Source of the DNA: CAVVDY01 sp963819645
GTDB taxonomy: Bacteria; Acidobacteriota; Terriglobia; Terriglobales; Acidobacteriaceae
NCBI GenBank assembly: GCA_963819645.1
Contig: CAWFWZ010000002.1
Location: 124,001-188,000 of the forward strand
Length of the DNA: 64,000 bases
Reading direction: 5' to 3'
The notes beneath the pieces are model-generated. The model was given only the letters and a program-made list of their open reading frames with translations. It was not told where the DNA came from and ran no database searches. Of this stretch, positions 47,192 to 58,159 are shown in pieces. The position numbers were made by a program, and so were the translations under genes. Numbering within the stretch: position 1 is the first letter of the stretch; every line of letters starts with the position of its first letter.

Positions 47192-49536
47192 CTACGAGAC
47201 TTTCTTCCGCAAGCAGAAGCCGACTCCATCCTGATTGTAATGACCGTAGCAAGTGTTGTTGGTGATTGCCCGGTCCCAGGCCGACAACAGGATGGTGTAG
47301 CCGCAAGGCGTCATCCCAGCCGTTGGCAAGGTGAAGGTGCCGCTGGTTCCAGCGGTGTTGGTGCCGTCGTACGCAACAGTGTTGGTACCGACGTTGTGGT
47401 TCGACAGAGTCACGGCATTCTCTGGTTGTAGAACGCCGCTGATGGTGATGGGCACCAGAGCGACGCTGACGACTCCGAAGAACTCGTCGGTCACACTGTA
47501 GTTGCCGGTGATGGTGTCGCCTACCTGCACATCGCCGCAGTCTCCCGAAGGCGAAGTGATGGTGATGAACACCTGAGGCCGCTGTTCCGGCACCGAGACG
47601 AGCGGCAATCCCGGCCCAGGCTCGACCAGCTCAGTATGCGGATAGCCGTTGTACACGTGAATCATCTTGCTCTTCGGAGGAATAGCGATGTAGTCAGCGC
47701 CATTCCACTTGAAGCCGCGGATTTCGATGATGTAGTTGCCTTCGGCCAAAGCACCGGCCTCGAAGATCGCCAGGGTTCGCGGGTTGACGGCCTGGAGATT
47801 CGATTCGAAATAGGTGTAGTACTGGGTTCCGGGGACGCCGCCGAGTACCGGCCCGAGAGCAGCTCCCAGTTGTTGCACATGGAAGACTCCGAAGGGCGAG
47901 TTCGGCGGATACAGCTCGATGCCAAACGAGTCGGTGAGCTGGAACGCCGGCCCAGACGGTGGAGTCACCCAAGCCTGGTAAATGATGGGATACTCACCCC
48001 CAATGACCAGGCCGGTTGTGTGATCGAAGACGTCGATCTTGGGATTGAAATCGCCTTCGATGAAGGTTGCGCCGCCGAACGGCGCGTCGGGTTGCACGGA
48101 GAAGTACAGCCACGGCGTTCCGCTTCCGGGACAATCGCCGGCCACGTAGCCGAGCCCCGGAGGAAATAGCGGGACGAAGAGCGAGTCGACCACCGCAAGT
48201 CCAGTGATGTCGGAGATGTTGGCCACGGTCACTTGGCCGATGCGCATCAGACGCATCTGTTCGCCGTCTCCGACTTCAATCTGCGGTTGAACATGCGTGT
48301 TTAACACATTGCCCCACACCGGGTTGTAGTTCGGACCGGTCGGAGGAGTGTTCCACGACAAGTATGGCGCGCAGCGGGACGCCTTCCAGCTTCTCGCACG
48401 GCATTTCGGTCAGGTTAGAGATCCGGAACACCGCATAGCTGATGGGGTGCTTCGGACTCGCCGCCTTCAGATCGTGTACCTGCACCTGGGCCACGCCCAG
48501 CGTGTTCCACACTCCACCGAAGAAGGCATAGAAGCCGACGTACTCGGTGCTGCCCTTGGTACACAGCCCGCCGGAGTAGCCACTGCCCTGCTTGATCTGG
48601 ATGACGGCTTCCAACTCGCGCGTCTGCGGGTTGTACCCGGCACAAGTCATCTGCTCGTAGGTCGTGTCGCTCTTCAGCTTCAGCAGTTCTCCCAGGATGC
48701 GAGGACAGTTCTTCGCCGGAGAGCACTCCCGACCCGACATTGAGCTTGCTGGTTGAAAGCTGATTGATGCCTTGGCTGATCGGCCCGCCCGTCACTTTCT
48801 GGGCGAACTCGAAGCCAAAGCGATGCTGCGGAACCTTTTCCTTGGCGTAAAGATTTTTGAGCTCTCCGTAGCTCAGCGGCTGAAGTTCGGTTGCAGCCAG
48901 CGACTTGCTGGTGTCCAACTGCTTGAGTACGCCCGGGTCGATGGAGACTATCTTCTGTTCGATTAATTCCGACAGAGGCACTTCGAAGAAGAGGCGCGGC
49001 GCTACCTGGACTTCGGCATTCACCACGTTGCCCCACACCGGAATGAAGTTCGGATCGCCCGGTGTCGGCTCCCATTCCCACGAAAGGATGGCGCGCACCT
49101 CAACGATGTTTTCGGTGAAGCAGAACTTGCGCGTTTCGCTGAAGTCCACCGACACCGAGTAACTCAGCGGTAGCGGCCCGGCGAGATCGAATACCTGCAC
49201 CGTGCTCAGACCGAGGTCGTGCCAGCCGCTCGAGTCCTTCACGAAGAAACGGACGTACTCGGTTGTTCCCGCGCCGCACCCGTTGGTGCCGTAACCGGAG
49301 TGCAGCTTGATGTTGATGACAGCTTCGAGCAGACTGCTGCCGGGATTCAATCCCAGACATTCGAGCTGTTCGTAGCTGGTATCACCGCTGAAAGCCTTGA
49401 CGATCTTGCCGCCGAGCTTCGAATATGTTCCAAAGTAGTTCGGATTCGAAAGAACCAAACTCTTGAACTGTGTTCGTTCTGCCGGCAGCTCAATCTTCTT
49501 CGACTGAGCTTGAATTTTTGTATCTTCCTTTGCCAT
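47192..49536 (-). CDS. Unknown protein with a duplicated domain, two frameshifts
   Basis: This protein of about 780 residues starts MAKEDTKIQAQSKKIELP with no signal peptide. A domain of about 190 residues occurs twice, at about residues 30-190 and 270-440. Shared landmarks are SYEQLECLG/TYEQMTCAG, LEAVINIK/LEAVIQIK, SGYG.../SGYSGG, TEYVRFF/TEYVGFY, VEVRAILSWEWEPT/VPLRAILSWNTPPT and IPVWGNVVNA/NPVWGNVLNT. A beta-rich C-terminal region follows with an Ig-like end (GTSGTFTLPTAGMTPCGYTI). Frames change near 48717-48725 and 48358-48364. I recognise no family and assign no function. A 389-bp non-coding stretch lies upstream and the DUF1360 gene downstream. Confidence 0.8.
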
Positions 49537-49925
49537 GAGTTTCTCTCCTGAATGATGTTTCGCGGAACTTGCGGCAGCGCTCGGCAGCCGCGCTTCGACG
49601 TGAGCGCAGGCTTCGTCCGTGCAGAAATCTCGTAAGAGATCGCTGCTCAGGCAGGAACTTCGCTCGTGGCGACGCTTGAACGATTGCGGGTTATCGAGTT
49701 AGCGCATTCAACAACTGCAGCTTGGCTGCCAACCGTTCGCAGCCCCGGTGCCGAGCAGCTCTCACCAAGCAACGTGGTGCCATGTAACGGATTAGGTCTG
49801 AATCGAACGACGGCCCAGGTGTGGATGACGCGAAGGAATGAGTGTCCGGCTATCCAGTCGGATAGATTTACTAGCCATGAGGTGAGTCAAAGGTGACACA
49901 TCTCAGAGCACCGGAGTTATCTGCC
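49537..49925. other. Intergenic region
   Basis: This 389-bp stretch lies between the duplicated-domain gene and the end of the second TonB receptor. It should contain the promoter of the former. I see no gene, repeat or clear terminator. Confidence 0.4.
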
Positions 49926-52160
49926 TTAGTGTTCTTTACCGAAGTAGTAGGTGAAGCTCAAGCTGACGTAGGACTTCAGCGGAACCCCAACGACTCGCTC
50001 GAAGGGCTCGGGCTCATTCGGCAGGGCGAACGTCTCCAGCGTCTGGCCGGTGTAGCCATTCGCAATGAGGAAGTTCCCCGCCACCGACATGCGGTCGTCC
50101 TTGAACGTGCGCAGTACCGCGCCCCGCACTTCGGTCACCGGCACGCCGGTGAAGCCGTCGCCTAGCGGCTTGGCCTTCACGAACTCGAACTCGCCGCGCG
50201 CTTGCAAGTTATACGGCAAGCGGTTGATGGAGCCGAGCGCGTCCCATATCTGGCGCGGCGCTTCTGGAAGCGGTTCGCCGGTGTACAGGTCGCGAGCATC
50301 GGCCTGAGCGTAGGAGATGAACAGGCTGCCGCGCGAGAAGTTGCGCTGTATCGAGGCCGATAACACGCGATTGCGCGAAGGTCCGACCGCTTCCTGCAAT
50401 CCGGTGTCGGGATCGATCTTGGCTAGCTCCAGCGAATTGCTCACCCGGCGCAGCGTCAAGTAGAACTGCGTGTTCTTCAGCGTCTTCGAGACTACGAGCT
50501 GGTAGGCGCGCGATGGCGCCAGCAACGTCGGCGCAACCGTACCACCTTCAGTTCCGATGCGCGGATCGTTGGTGTGAAACGACTCGCCAAAGCTGAACGA
50601 CACCATGGGCAGGTACCAGCGGTCAGGCGGAGGCAGAATCGACAGCGTTCCTTTGGGCAGACTCAGGCTCGCCAGCCGGTTGAAACTGTTCTGGGGAGTG
50701 ATGAGGTCCTGGTTATCCATCCAGACCTCTTCCTGGCGAACGCCGAGGTTGAAGTGAAAGTAGCGTGTGACGCTGCCGTCGAATGCGAAGAACGGCTCAA
50801 CGAACGAGAGCGTCAGATTGTTGCTGGTGACTGGCTGAAACATGCCGTTGTCATCGATGTGCTGCAGATCGAGATTGCGCGGAGCATCGCGACGCAGGTC
50901 AAGTCCTGCCTGCAAAGACAGCCACGAGCGCACGCTCTGGATGTACATTGCCTCGCCGCCAAACACGTTGCGATTTTCGCTCTGCTGAATAAGGCCATCG
51001 CCGAAGTTCGAGCGCAGAGTGAGTGCATAGTTGCGATAGAACCCGGAAAACACAAGTTGCCGTCGCTCGCTCAGCTTCCATGTATCGCTCACGGCCGCAA
51101 GGAAATTGTAAGTATTGTCGAGCTGACGATTGTCGATAGTGTCGCCCGGTACCGGAACATTGATTGGAATCAGTCCCGGAACGTACGAAAATCCGTAGTA
51201 GCCCGCGCCGTACACGGTCAGGTCATGGTTGCCGAGAAGAAACTCGCGGGCACCGTTGAGCTTGTATTGCGTGCGCTCCTCGGGACGTTCGAGAAATCCG
51301 TTGCCGAACGAGAACTCGCCGGCAATCCAGGCGTTGGTATCGGGATTCGGCGGTGCCCATCCTCCCATGATGTCTCCGTCTCGGTAGTCGCCGGTGGCTT
51401 GCACGAATGCGCTGGTTCGTGCACGCGGTAGATACGTCGCCGCGAGGTCGATAGAGTTATTGCCCTGCCGCACATTGAACGCGCCGCCATCGACGGCAAC
51501 GCCTTCCAGCGTCGGAGTAATCATGAAGTTCGGATCGGCGTATCCGTTGCCATGCGCGTTGGCAGGCAGATTGTTCGGAAACAAGAAATCGCCAACCTGC
51601 AAGTATTGCGCGATAGGCTCGCCGTGATCTCCCGCAACACCCGGAGCGAAATACTGCGGAGCTTTAATACCGCCAGACGCTGTCTCAATCGGCAGACCGG
51701 GAATGGAGATCGGCGCGCCGGGACGGCCAGGGTTTGCATCGAGCACCTGATCTTTGATCAGCACATCACGCCCCGGATCGGGAGTAAGAATCGAGGGCGC
51801 AGTCGCAACCACAGTTACGTATTGCTGATCGGAGACAATCTGCTTGAACGGCAGTATCACGTTTACCGGTTGTCCCGGACCGATGGCGACCGGCATGTTC
51901 GCTAAGACGAATGACGGAGACTCGGCCGTGAGGACATACTGACCGGCATCGATATCGCGGAACGCGAATACACCGTTGTGATCGGTGACTGCCTGCTTCA
52001 GCACTTGGCCGCCGGCATTCAGAAGCTGCACCTTGGCCTGAGCTACCGGCGCACCCTGCAGGTCAACTACGCGTCCGATCAGGGGAAAGCCTGCGGCCCA
52101 CACCATATTCCACGAGACCACGCAGAGCAGCGCGATGATGAGCTGGGCACGTAGCTTCAC
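49926..52160 (-). CDS. TonB-dependent receptor with carboxypeptidase-regulatory domain, intact
   Basis: This 744-residue outer-membrane receptor has a signal peptide (residues 1-23, ending NMVWA). A carboxypeptidase-regulatory-like domain (about 25-105; GRVVDLQGAPVAQAKVQLLN) follows, then a plug-like region with TLEGVAVDGGAFNVRQGNN and a beta-barrel ending SLSFTYYFGKEH. It is shorter than the receptor at 2058-5136 and of a different subgroup. No transport partner is adjacent. The substrate is unknown. Confidence 0.85.
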   Translation of the reverse strand: MKLRAQLIIALLCVVSWNMVWAAGFPLIGRVVDLQGAPVAQAKVQLLNAGGQVLKQAVTDHNGVFAFRDIDAGQYVLTAESPSFVLANMPVAIGPGQPVNVILPFKQIVSDQQYVTVVATAPSILTPDPGRDVLIKDQVLDANPGRPGAPISIPGLPIETASGGIKAPQYFAPGVAGDHGEPIAQYLQVGDFLFPNNLPANAHGNGYADPNFMITPTLEGVAVDGGAFNVRQGNNSIDLAATYLPRARTSAFVQATGDYRDGDIMGGWAPPNPDTNAWIAGEFSFGNGFLERPEERTQYKLNGAREFLLGNHDLTVYGAGYYGFSYVPGLIPINVPVPGDTIDNRQLDNTYNFLAAVSDTWKLSERRQLVFSGFYRNYALTLRSNFGDGLIQQSENRNVFGGEAMYIQSVRSWLSLQAGLDLRRDAPRNLDLQHIDDNGMFQPVTSNNLTLSFVEPFFAFDGSVTRYFHFNLGVRQEEVWMDNQDLITPQNSFNRLASLSLPKGTLSILPPPDRWYLPMVSFSFGESFHTNDPRIGTEGGTVAPTLLAPSRAYQLVVSKTLKNTQFYLTLRRVSNSLELAKIDPDTGLQEAVGPSRNRVLSASIQRNFSRGSLFISYAQADARDLYTGEPLPEAPRQIWDALGSINRLPYNLQARGEFEFVKAKPLGDGFTGVPVTEVRGAVLRTFKDDRMSVAGNFLIANGYTGQTLETFALPNEPEPFERVVGVPLKSYVSLSFTYYFGKEH

Positions 52161-52240
52161 AAGACTTCCCTTCTCGCGATTCTACTTGCCGACCGGAGTT
52201 TGAAGCCGGGCCGGGGAGTCAGATTCTTGCGAGAAGTGCC

Positions 52241-53216
52241 TCAGCCTATTTGCGTGCGATAACTTGCCCTGAGTTCTTGCACAATTTCGTTCGCTGCCGT
52301 ACGGGCCTCGTCGAACTTTCCTGGTGGAAACGAGATCGCTCCCACGCGGGCGTGGCCGCCGCCGCCATAACGCTCGCAGATCTTCGCCAGGTTCTCCATC
52401 GGTTCAACCGGAGCCCACGGGTTCGAGCCGACCGACACCTTGGTACGAAACGTACTCTTGCTCAGTCCCACACTGTAGGTGCCATCCGGATGCAGGTAGT
52501 ACGGGAATGAACTTGTTGTAACCCTCAAGCTCGTGGTCGGTAATGTCGAAGAAGATGGTTCCGTCCGTGCAAGTGGAGCGCTCGCGCAAGACCTCGATCG
52601 ACTGCTTGTGTCGCGCGAGCAGCGCCGGCAGCCGCTCCGCTACCAATGGGTCAGCCACGATCTCGGCCAGCGGCCGGTACGCCAGCATCGGAATTAGCTT
52701 GGGCAGCAGCTCCGAATCCTGGGTCGATTCGATCACCATGGTCAGCTTCATCGCGGGCTCGCCCATCTCTACCGCGGTTTTGGCGTCCGTATAGAGCGCG
52801 CCGTCGATGATGTCGGCCCATTCCACGACTTGGGCAACACTGTCCTTTTGGAATCCGAACCGGTTCTCGGTCACGTCGGCGATGAACTTGGTGCACGAAC
52901 GGTAGTCGGGATCGTAAAACTTCGTGTTGCTGAGCGTGCTCTCGTAGTGCTCGGCGTCTTCGGGCGTGAGGAACGCGCTCTGGTGATGGTCAAACCACCA
53001 GGTAATCTGCGGCGACGGCGAATACTTGAAATCGACGATGGCGTTCTCGTCGCCAGTGAATTCAGATTCATCGAAAAGCGCTCCGGCGCGGTGCAGCAGG
53101 CCCGAGTATTCGAACTCCGCGTGCTCGCGGATGCGCTCGCGATAAAAGCGGCTGAATACCGCCGCCGAACATGCTCCATCAAAACAGCGATCGTGGTAGA
53201 ACACCTTGACCCGCAC
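52241..53216 (-). CDS. DHH/DHHA1 family phosphoesterase, one frameshift
   Basis: This protein of about 324 residues has the DHH superfamily motifs: FYHDRCFDGACSAAVF (motif I, metal ligands), AIVDFKYSP, WWFDHHQSAF (DHH motif) and, in the second frame, the DHHA1 substrate-binding motif RYGGGGHARVGA near the C-terminus. The family includes nanoRNases and cyclic dinucleotide or bisphosphate phosphatases, and the exact substrate cannot be told. The frame changes near 52501-52505, joining GYNKFIP to YYLHPDGTYSVG. The start at 53216 puts motif I at residues 8-15, as usual. Confidence 0.88.
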
Positions 53217-53380
53217 AGCCTTGGCACCGCTCCCTTCGGCCGTTCGTCCTGACTTGACGCTCGGCGCGACCTGCTATTTGCTCTGATTTTTCGAAAAGTG
53301 AAAAGTAAATAGAAATGACATGCGCGACGGGGTGCTGTCAAGCGGCGGCCCCGAATACGCGATGTCTTTTAACGGGATCG

Positions 53381-53869
53381 TCACCCTGCGAGCCGTTCTG
53401 CGATCTCGCCTGCGCCCGGCAGCTCGAACATCTCATGCTGATATGCCTTGTACAGCAGCAACAACCACAACGTGAGTTCTGCCAGCCATAGCAGCCCATA
53501 CAGGGACAGCACCAGCAGCGGCACGAGTTTTCCAAGCAGCGCAAGCGCAACCTGCAAAACCATCAGCACCGCCACGGTCAGCAGACACTGAATGCTGTGA
53601 AACCTGACAAAGCGGTTACGGTTAAACGGCCGCACCAGCAGGAACACGATGGCAGGCACAATAAAGTAGGCTAGCATGCCCGCAATGTTGTCGGGCAGAC
53701 TCGAAGCAATATTCGACACCGCCTGATGCGGCTTGGGGGGTGCAGCCGCGGCAGCCGAAGGGGTCGCAGCAGAGGCTGGCGGCTGAGGTCGAGAGATGAC
53801 GGCGCCGCAAGTCGGGCAGAACCGCGCCCAATCCGGAATCTGTTCACCGCAACCAGGGCAGACCAGCAC
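53381..53869 (-). CDS. Zinc-ribbon membrane protein
   Basis: I choose the GTG at 53869, which leaves about 162 residues beginning with a zinc ribbon, VCPGCGEQIPDWARFCPTCG (two CxxC pairs). An Ala/Pro-rich linker follows, then three hydrophobic segments (about residues 65-85, 95-120, 122-145), resembling DUF4870/Tic20-like small membrane proteins. The start lies four bases after the TAA of the MBL/rhodanese gene, so the two are probably translated together. A longer frame opening inside that gene is rejected as overlap. The function is unknown. Confidence 0.75.
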   Translation of the reverse strand: MLVCPGCGEQIPDWARFCPTCGAVISRPQPPASAATPSAAAAAPPKPHQAVSNIASSLPDNIAGMLAYFIVPAIVFLLVRPFNRNRFVRFHSIQCLLTVAVLMVLQVALALLGKLVPLLVLSLYGLLWLAELTLWLLLLYKAYQHEMFELPGAGEIAERLAG

Positions 53870-53873
53870 CGAG

Positions 53874-55271
53874 TTAGGCCTTGGCGCTTGCTGCCGCTTC
53901 GGCAGCGACCGGCAGGCCGGCTTTCTCCCACGCGTCGAAGCCGCCGATGACGTTGACAACATTCTTGTGGCCCGCGCGCTGCAGGAAGCTGCAAGCGATC
54001 ATGCTGCGATAACCACCCTTGCAATGCACTGCAACGGGCGCATCGGAATCAACTTCAGGCAACGCGCGCTTGAAGTTGTCGAGCGGATGCCAACCGGCGC
54101 CTTCCACGTGGCCTGCATTCCATTCGCCTTCTCGGCGAACGTCGAGCACGTGAAAAGCTCGCTTGTCGAGCCGAGTTTTCAGCTCCTGCACTGTCAGCTG
54201 CGGCACCTGTGCGAGCGGCAGGCCTGCCGCTTGCCACGCTGCAATGCCACCTTCCAGGTAGCCCGCAATATCTTCGATGCCCACACGCGCCAGGCGCAAC
54301 CTCGCTTCGGAAATCTGCTCTTCGTTCGCGCCAATCAGCACCGGGTCGGCCGACAATCCCAACACGGCTCCCGCCCACGATGCAAACTGCCCTCCCAGTG
54401 GAATGCTGATCGAGTTAGGCACGTGGCCGGCGGCAAACTCATCCTGGTGTCGCACATCTACCGCAGTAACACCCTGAGCAATTTGGTATTGCAAGTCGGC
54501 CGGCGCTATCGCAGTGAGAGCAGGAAGGTCATTGAGCGCTGGAGCGCCTTCGCGATTGATGGCCGCATCCTGCGCGAAGTATTCGGGGCGCGCCGGAAGG
54601 TTCGATGTCATCTGCGCGACGAAGTCTTCGCGTGTCTTAATCTGTAGCGCCCAGTTGCTCATCCGCTCCGTGCCGATGGTCGATGAACTGTCGGCGCGCA
54701 TATTGCGTCCGCAAAGCGAACCTGCACCGTGCGCGGGATACACCAGCGTCTTATCGGGCAAGGTCATCAGCTTGTGATGCAGCGAGTCGAACATCATGTC
54801 GGCAAGCTGTTGCGGAGTATGCGTTGGAGAAAGGTCGGGCCGGCCCACGTCACCGATAAACAGCGTGTCGCCGGTAAATACCGCCCAAGGTTCATCGCCA
54901 TGTTCGCAATCGGTCAACACCAGGCAGACGCTCTCGGGAGTGTGACCGGGCGTCTCCAGCGCGGTCATACAGACGTCGCCGACCTGCAATGTGAAGCCGT
55001 CATGCAATGCGACGTGCTCGAACTTCGCACCCGCGGCCGCACCGACGTAAATCTTCGCTCCAGTTCGTTGGGCCAACTCGCGATGGCCGGAGACGAAGTC
55101 GGCATGAAGATGGGTCTCGAAGATGTGGCGGATTGTGAGCCCGTTCTTCTGCGCAGCCTCGATGTAAATCTCGACATCGCGCTGCGGATCGACTACAACC
55201 GCCTCGCCCTTCGAGCCGAACATGTAAGAGGCATGCGCCAGGCAGCCAAGATAGAACCGCTCAAAGAACAT
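53874..55271 (-). CDS. MBL-fold persulfide dioxygenase-like protein with two rhodanese domains
   Basis: In this 465-residue protein, residues 1-235 are a metallo-beta-lactamase fold of the ETHE1/persulfide dioxygenase type: THLHADFVSGH, ETPGHTPESVCL and FTGDTLFIGDVGRPDL supply the metal ligands. Two rhodanese-like domains follow (about 260-350 and 365-460). The second has the active-site loop VAVHCKGGYRSM with its Cys. In the first, the equivalent loop reads PVLIGANEEQ and has no Cys, so that domain is probably non-catalytic. Likely role: oxidation of glutathione-type or bacillithiol persulfides in sulfide handling (inference from the family and from bshC in the window). Confidence 0.9.
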   Translation of the reverse strand: MFFERFYLGCLAHASYMFGSKGEAVVVDPQRDVEIYIEAAQKNGLTIRHIFETHLHADFVSGHRELAQRTGAKIYVGAAAGAKFEHVALHDGFTLQVGDVCMTALETPGHTPESVCLVLTDCEHGDEPWAVFTGDTLFIGDVGRPDLSPTHTPQQLADMMFDSLHHKLMTLPDKTLVYPAHGAGSLCGRNMRADSSSTIGTERMSNWALQIKTREDFVAQMTSNLPARPEYFAQDAAINREGAPALNDLPALTAIAPADLQYQIAQGVTAVDVRHQDEFAAGHVPNSISIPLGGQFASWAGAVLGLSADPVLIGANEEQISEARLRLARVGIEDIAGYLEGGIAAWQAAGLPLAQVPQLTVQELKTRLDKRAFHVLDVRREGEWNAGHVEGAGWHPLDNFKRALPEVDSDAPVAVHCKGGYRSMIACSFLQRAGHKNVVNVIGGFDAWEKAGLPVAAEAAASAKA

Positions 55272-55394
55272 GTAATCTCCCGTGCGCAGGGAATGATAAC
55301 CCTTTAGCGACTATGAAGAATAGCAGTTATTGGCGGGACTTTGGGTTATGCTGCCGTCAGCAATCACGTGGCGCTTAGTCCCGGACATTCTGGC

Positions 55395-56802
55395 CTACGC
55401 CGCTTCGCGCGACGAGTCTTTCGGCTCGAATTCCGGGATCGCTTCGGGGCGTCCCACACTGTAGTAGATAAAGCCGGCTTCCTTCATTTGCTCGGGCGAG
55501 AAAAGATTCCGCCCATCGAGCAGTATCGGCTGCTTCATGCGCGCTCGTAAGCGTTCCAGGTCCAGGGCCGCAAACTCCTCCCACTCGGTCAGCACGAGCA
55601 GCGCATCGGCGTCGGTGGCCGCCGCGTAAGCGCTCTTGGCGAAAGTAATTTGCGCGCTCTCCGGAACTTCAGCTCGTGCTCGCGCTGCAGCCGCAGGATC
55701 GTAAGCAGTGATGCAGCAGCCTTCTTTGAGCAGCCGATGGATCACGGCAATGGCCGGCGATTCGCGCACGTCGTCGGTCCCTCCCTTGAAGGCCAGCCCC
55801 AGCACTCCAAGGCGTTTCCCTTTCAGCGTCCACAGCGCCTGGCGAACCTTGCGAACAAAGTGCACACGCTGGTCCTCGTTGATCTGCATCACCTCTTCGA
55901 GCAGGCGGAAGTCACAACCGCTCTCGTGGGCAACCGCGCGCAGTGCCTTCAAGTCCTTGGGGAAGCACGAGCCGCCGTAAGCCGATACCCGGCTTCAGGA
56001 AGCGGCTTCCGATGCGCCGGTCGCTTCCAATTCCTTCCACCACTTCTTCAATGTCCGCACCGTTAGCTTCGCAAATGTTCGCGACCGCGTTGATGAACGA
56101 GATCTTCATCGCGAGAAACGCATTCGAGGCATGCTTAATCAGTTCAGCGCTTGCGGAACTGGTGAGCACCAACCGCGCCGGCAATCGCGTATTGTCCGGC
56201 ATCGGAATTGCGCTATTCGAAGCTGCATAGCTTCCGTCGAGCAGCGGCTGATACGCCTTGGTCAGCAGGTCGGCGCTGCGGAGGCAATTACAACCCAGCA
56301 CAATTCGGTCGGGATACAGGAAGTCAGTAACCGCTGTGCCCTCGCGCAAAAACTCGGGATTGGAAGCCACGCGAAAACAGGACGGATGCGCGCCGTATCG
56401 TTGCAGCACGCGCGCGATCCGCTGATTGGTTCCCACCGGCACGGTGCTCTTGATCACCACCACCTTGAAGCCGTCGACGGAACGCGCGATCTCGCGGCAC
56501 ACAGAATCCAATACGGAGACATCGGCTTCGCCGTTCTCGCACGGTGGCGTACCCACTGCGATAAATACGATCGCGGCGTCTCTCAGTCCTTCGGCAAGCG
56601 ACGTGGTGAATCGCAGACCTTCACCCTGGTGGCGAGCGATCAGCTCGGGAAGAAATTCTTCGTGGATGATGGTTTCGCCGCGCTGGAGCGCCGCGACTTT
56701 GGCCTCGTCATTATCGACGCAGACGACTTGATGGCCGATCTCTGCGAAACACGCGGCCGCTACTAGTCCGACATAGCCCGAGCCGACAACTGTAATTCGC
56801 AT
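55395..56802 (-). CDS. UDP-glucose 6-dehydrogenase, one frameshift
   Basis: This enzyme of about 468 residues oxidises UDP-glucose to UDP-glucuronate for polysaccharide synthesis. It has an N-terminal Rossmann motif VVGSGYVGLVAAACFAEIGH, STVPVGTNQRIA, and SNPEFLREGTAVTDFLYPDR. After a frame change near 55979-55981 come the catalytic-Cys loop GGSCFPKDL and the C-terminal domain (GLAFKGGTDDVRESPA). The start at 56802 (MRITVVGSG) removes an implausible N-terminal extension. It is the last of a three-gene same-strand group with the B12 radical SAM protein and the epimerase. Confidence 0.93.
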
Positions 56803-56862
56803 CACGAAGTGGTCCCCGAAAACTTCAGATGTTGGTTGTTGTAACAATGTTGATACGTCAAC

Positions 56863-58159
56863 TTACGCCGCGGTTTCCAGCTCTTCAATCGACACGGGAC
56901 GCTGGTCCTGAATGTCGCTGAAACCTTTGTCGCCGAAGAGCGATAAGTAATACCGATGCGCGCGCTCCCAGGCCTCGTCGTCCGGCGGCGTGCCAAACAT
57001 CTCGACATAACTCGGACTGCCGGGAAACGGAAACATCGGCACCGGCTCGCTCACCCAGACTCCACGCGCCTTCAGGTGCTCCTGCCAGCGGCGGATTTCA
57101 TCCTTGTCGTCCTTGTCGGTCAGGATCAGGTTCGCCTGCACCCAGGGAATTCGCTGGCGCGCGTAGATCAGCAGCTCGGTTATGCGCTCGGTCGAGATGC
57201 GGCAGTTCTTGTTCAGCTCGTCGCGGCCCTCATCGGTGATCGACTCGATGCCGCACTCCATCGAGATGCAGCCGGCGCGTCCAAGCAGGTCGAGCGTGTC
57301 TTCGTTCCAGAGATCGATGCGCGTCTGGAAACCGATCTTCACGTCGCGCTCGGCCAGTCCTTCCAGCAGCTTGAGCACATTCTTGCCAACGCCGAAGATT
57401 TCGTCGATGAAGTAGAAGTAATCGACTCCGCGCTCAACCAGGCGATCGACCTCCGTCAGGACGGCGTCGACCGCGCGCTCGCGAAACTTGTTGCGAAACA
57501 GTGTCTTGTTGCAGAAGCTGCACGCCCACGGACACCCACGGGCAAACTCCAGTTCGGCACCGCGACCTTCTCCGGTAAACACGTGGTGGCGATGCTGATG
57601 GCGCTCAACGTTGTAGTTGTTGAAGTCGAGCGGCGCCAGAGCTTTCATGTCCGTCACGCCCAGCCCCGGGTTGAGGCGCAGGGTTCCATCGGGCAGGCGA
57701 TAGCAACAGCCGACGATGTCCTCCCAAGGTTTGCTCGCCAGCTCAGAAATGGTCTGGTCCGGCTCGCCGCGCAGCACTACATCGCAATTCAGTTTGCGCA
57801 GCGTTGCCGCCGGAGTCGCTGAGCCATGCGGACCGATTGCAACCTGGATGGTTCCCTCGCCTAGCGCCGCGAACCATCGCTTCGGAACACGCAGCTCCGG
57901 CTGAGGGCACCGCCAGAATAGATACGACGGCGCCGTGGGAATCACCAGGAAGTCCGGCCCGAAGCCACGCAGTTCCTGGCGAGCCTGCTCGATCGAGAGA
58001 TCGTCGACCTGAGCGTCGATGAGTAGCGGCTCGTGCCCGGCGCTCACGGATCTGGTCGAAGGCAAACAGCAGCTCGAGCGGGTAGTGCGGATCGCGGCAG
58101 CCGAAGTAGGTCGAGCCTTCAAACGTCCAATTCGGATTGACTAGAGCGAATTTCATCAT
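56863..58159 (-). CDS. B12-binding domain radical SAM protein, one frameshift
   Basis: In this protein of about 431 residues, the N-terminus (MMKFALVNPNWTFEGSTYFG) and the segment to about residue 150 form a cobalamin-binding-like domain (IGPHGSATPAATLRKL). The radical SAM core has RGCPWACSFCNKTLF as the 4Fe-4S motif, followed by YFYFIDEIFGV and MECGIESITDEGRDELNK. The frame changes near 58044-58047, joining FDQIR to SAGHEPLLIDAQ. The ATG overlaps the epimerase stop (ATGA). Relatives in sugar or oligosaccharide gene clusters are thought to modify nucleotide-sugar-derived or lipid products. The reaction is not known here. Confidence 0.88.
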
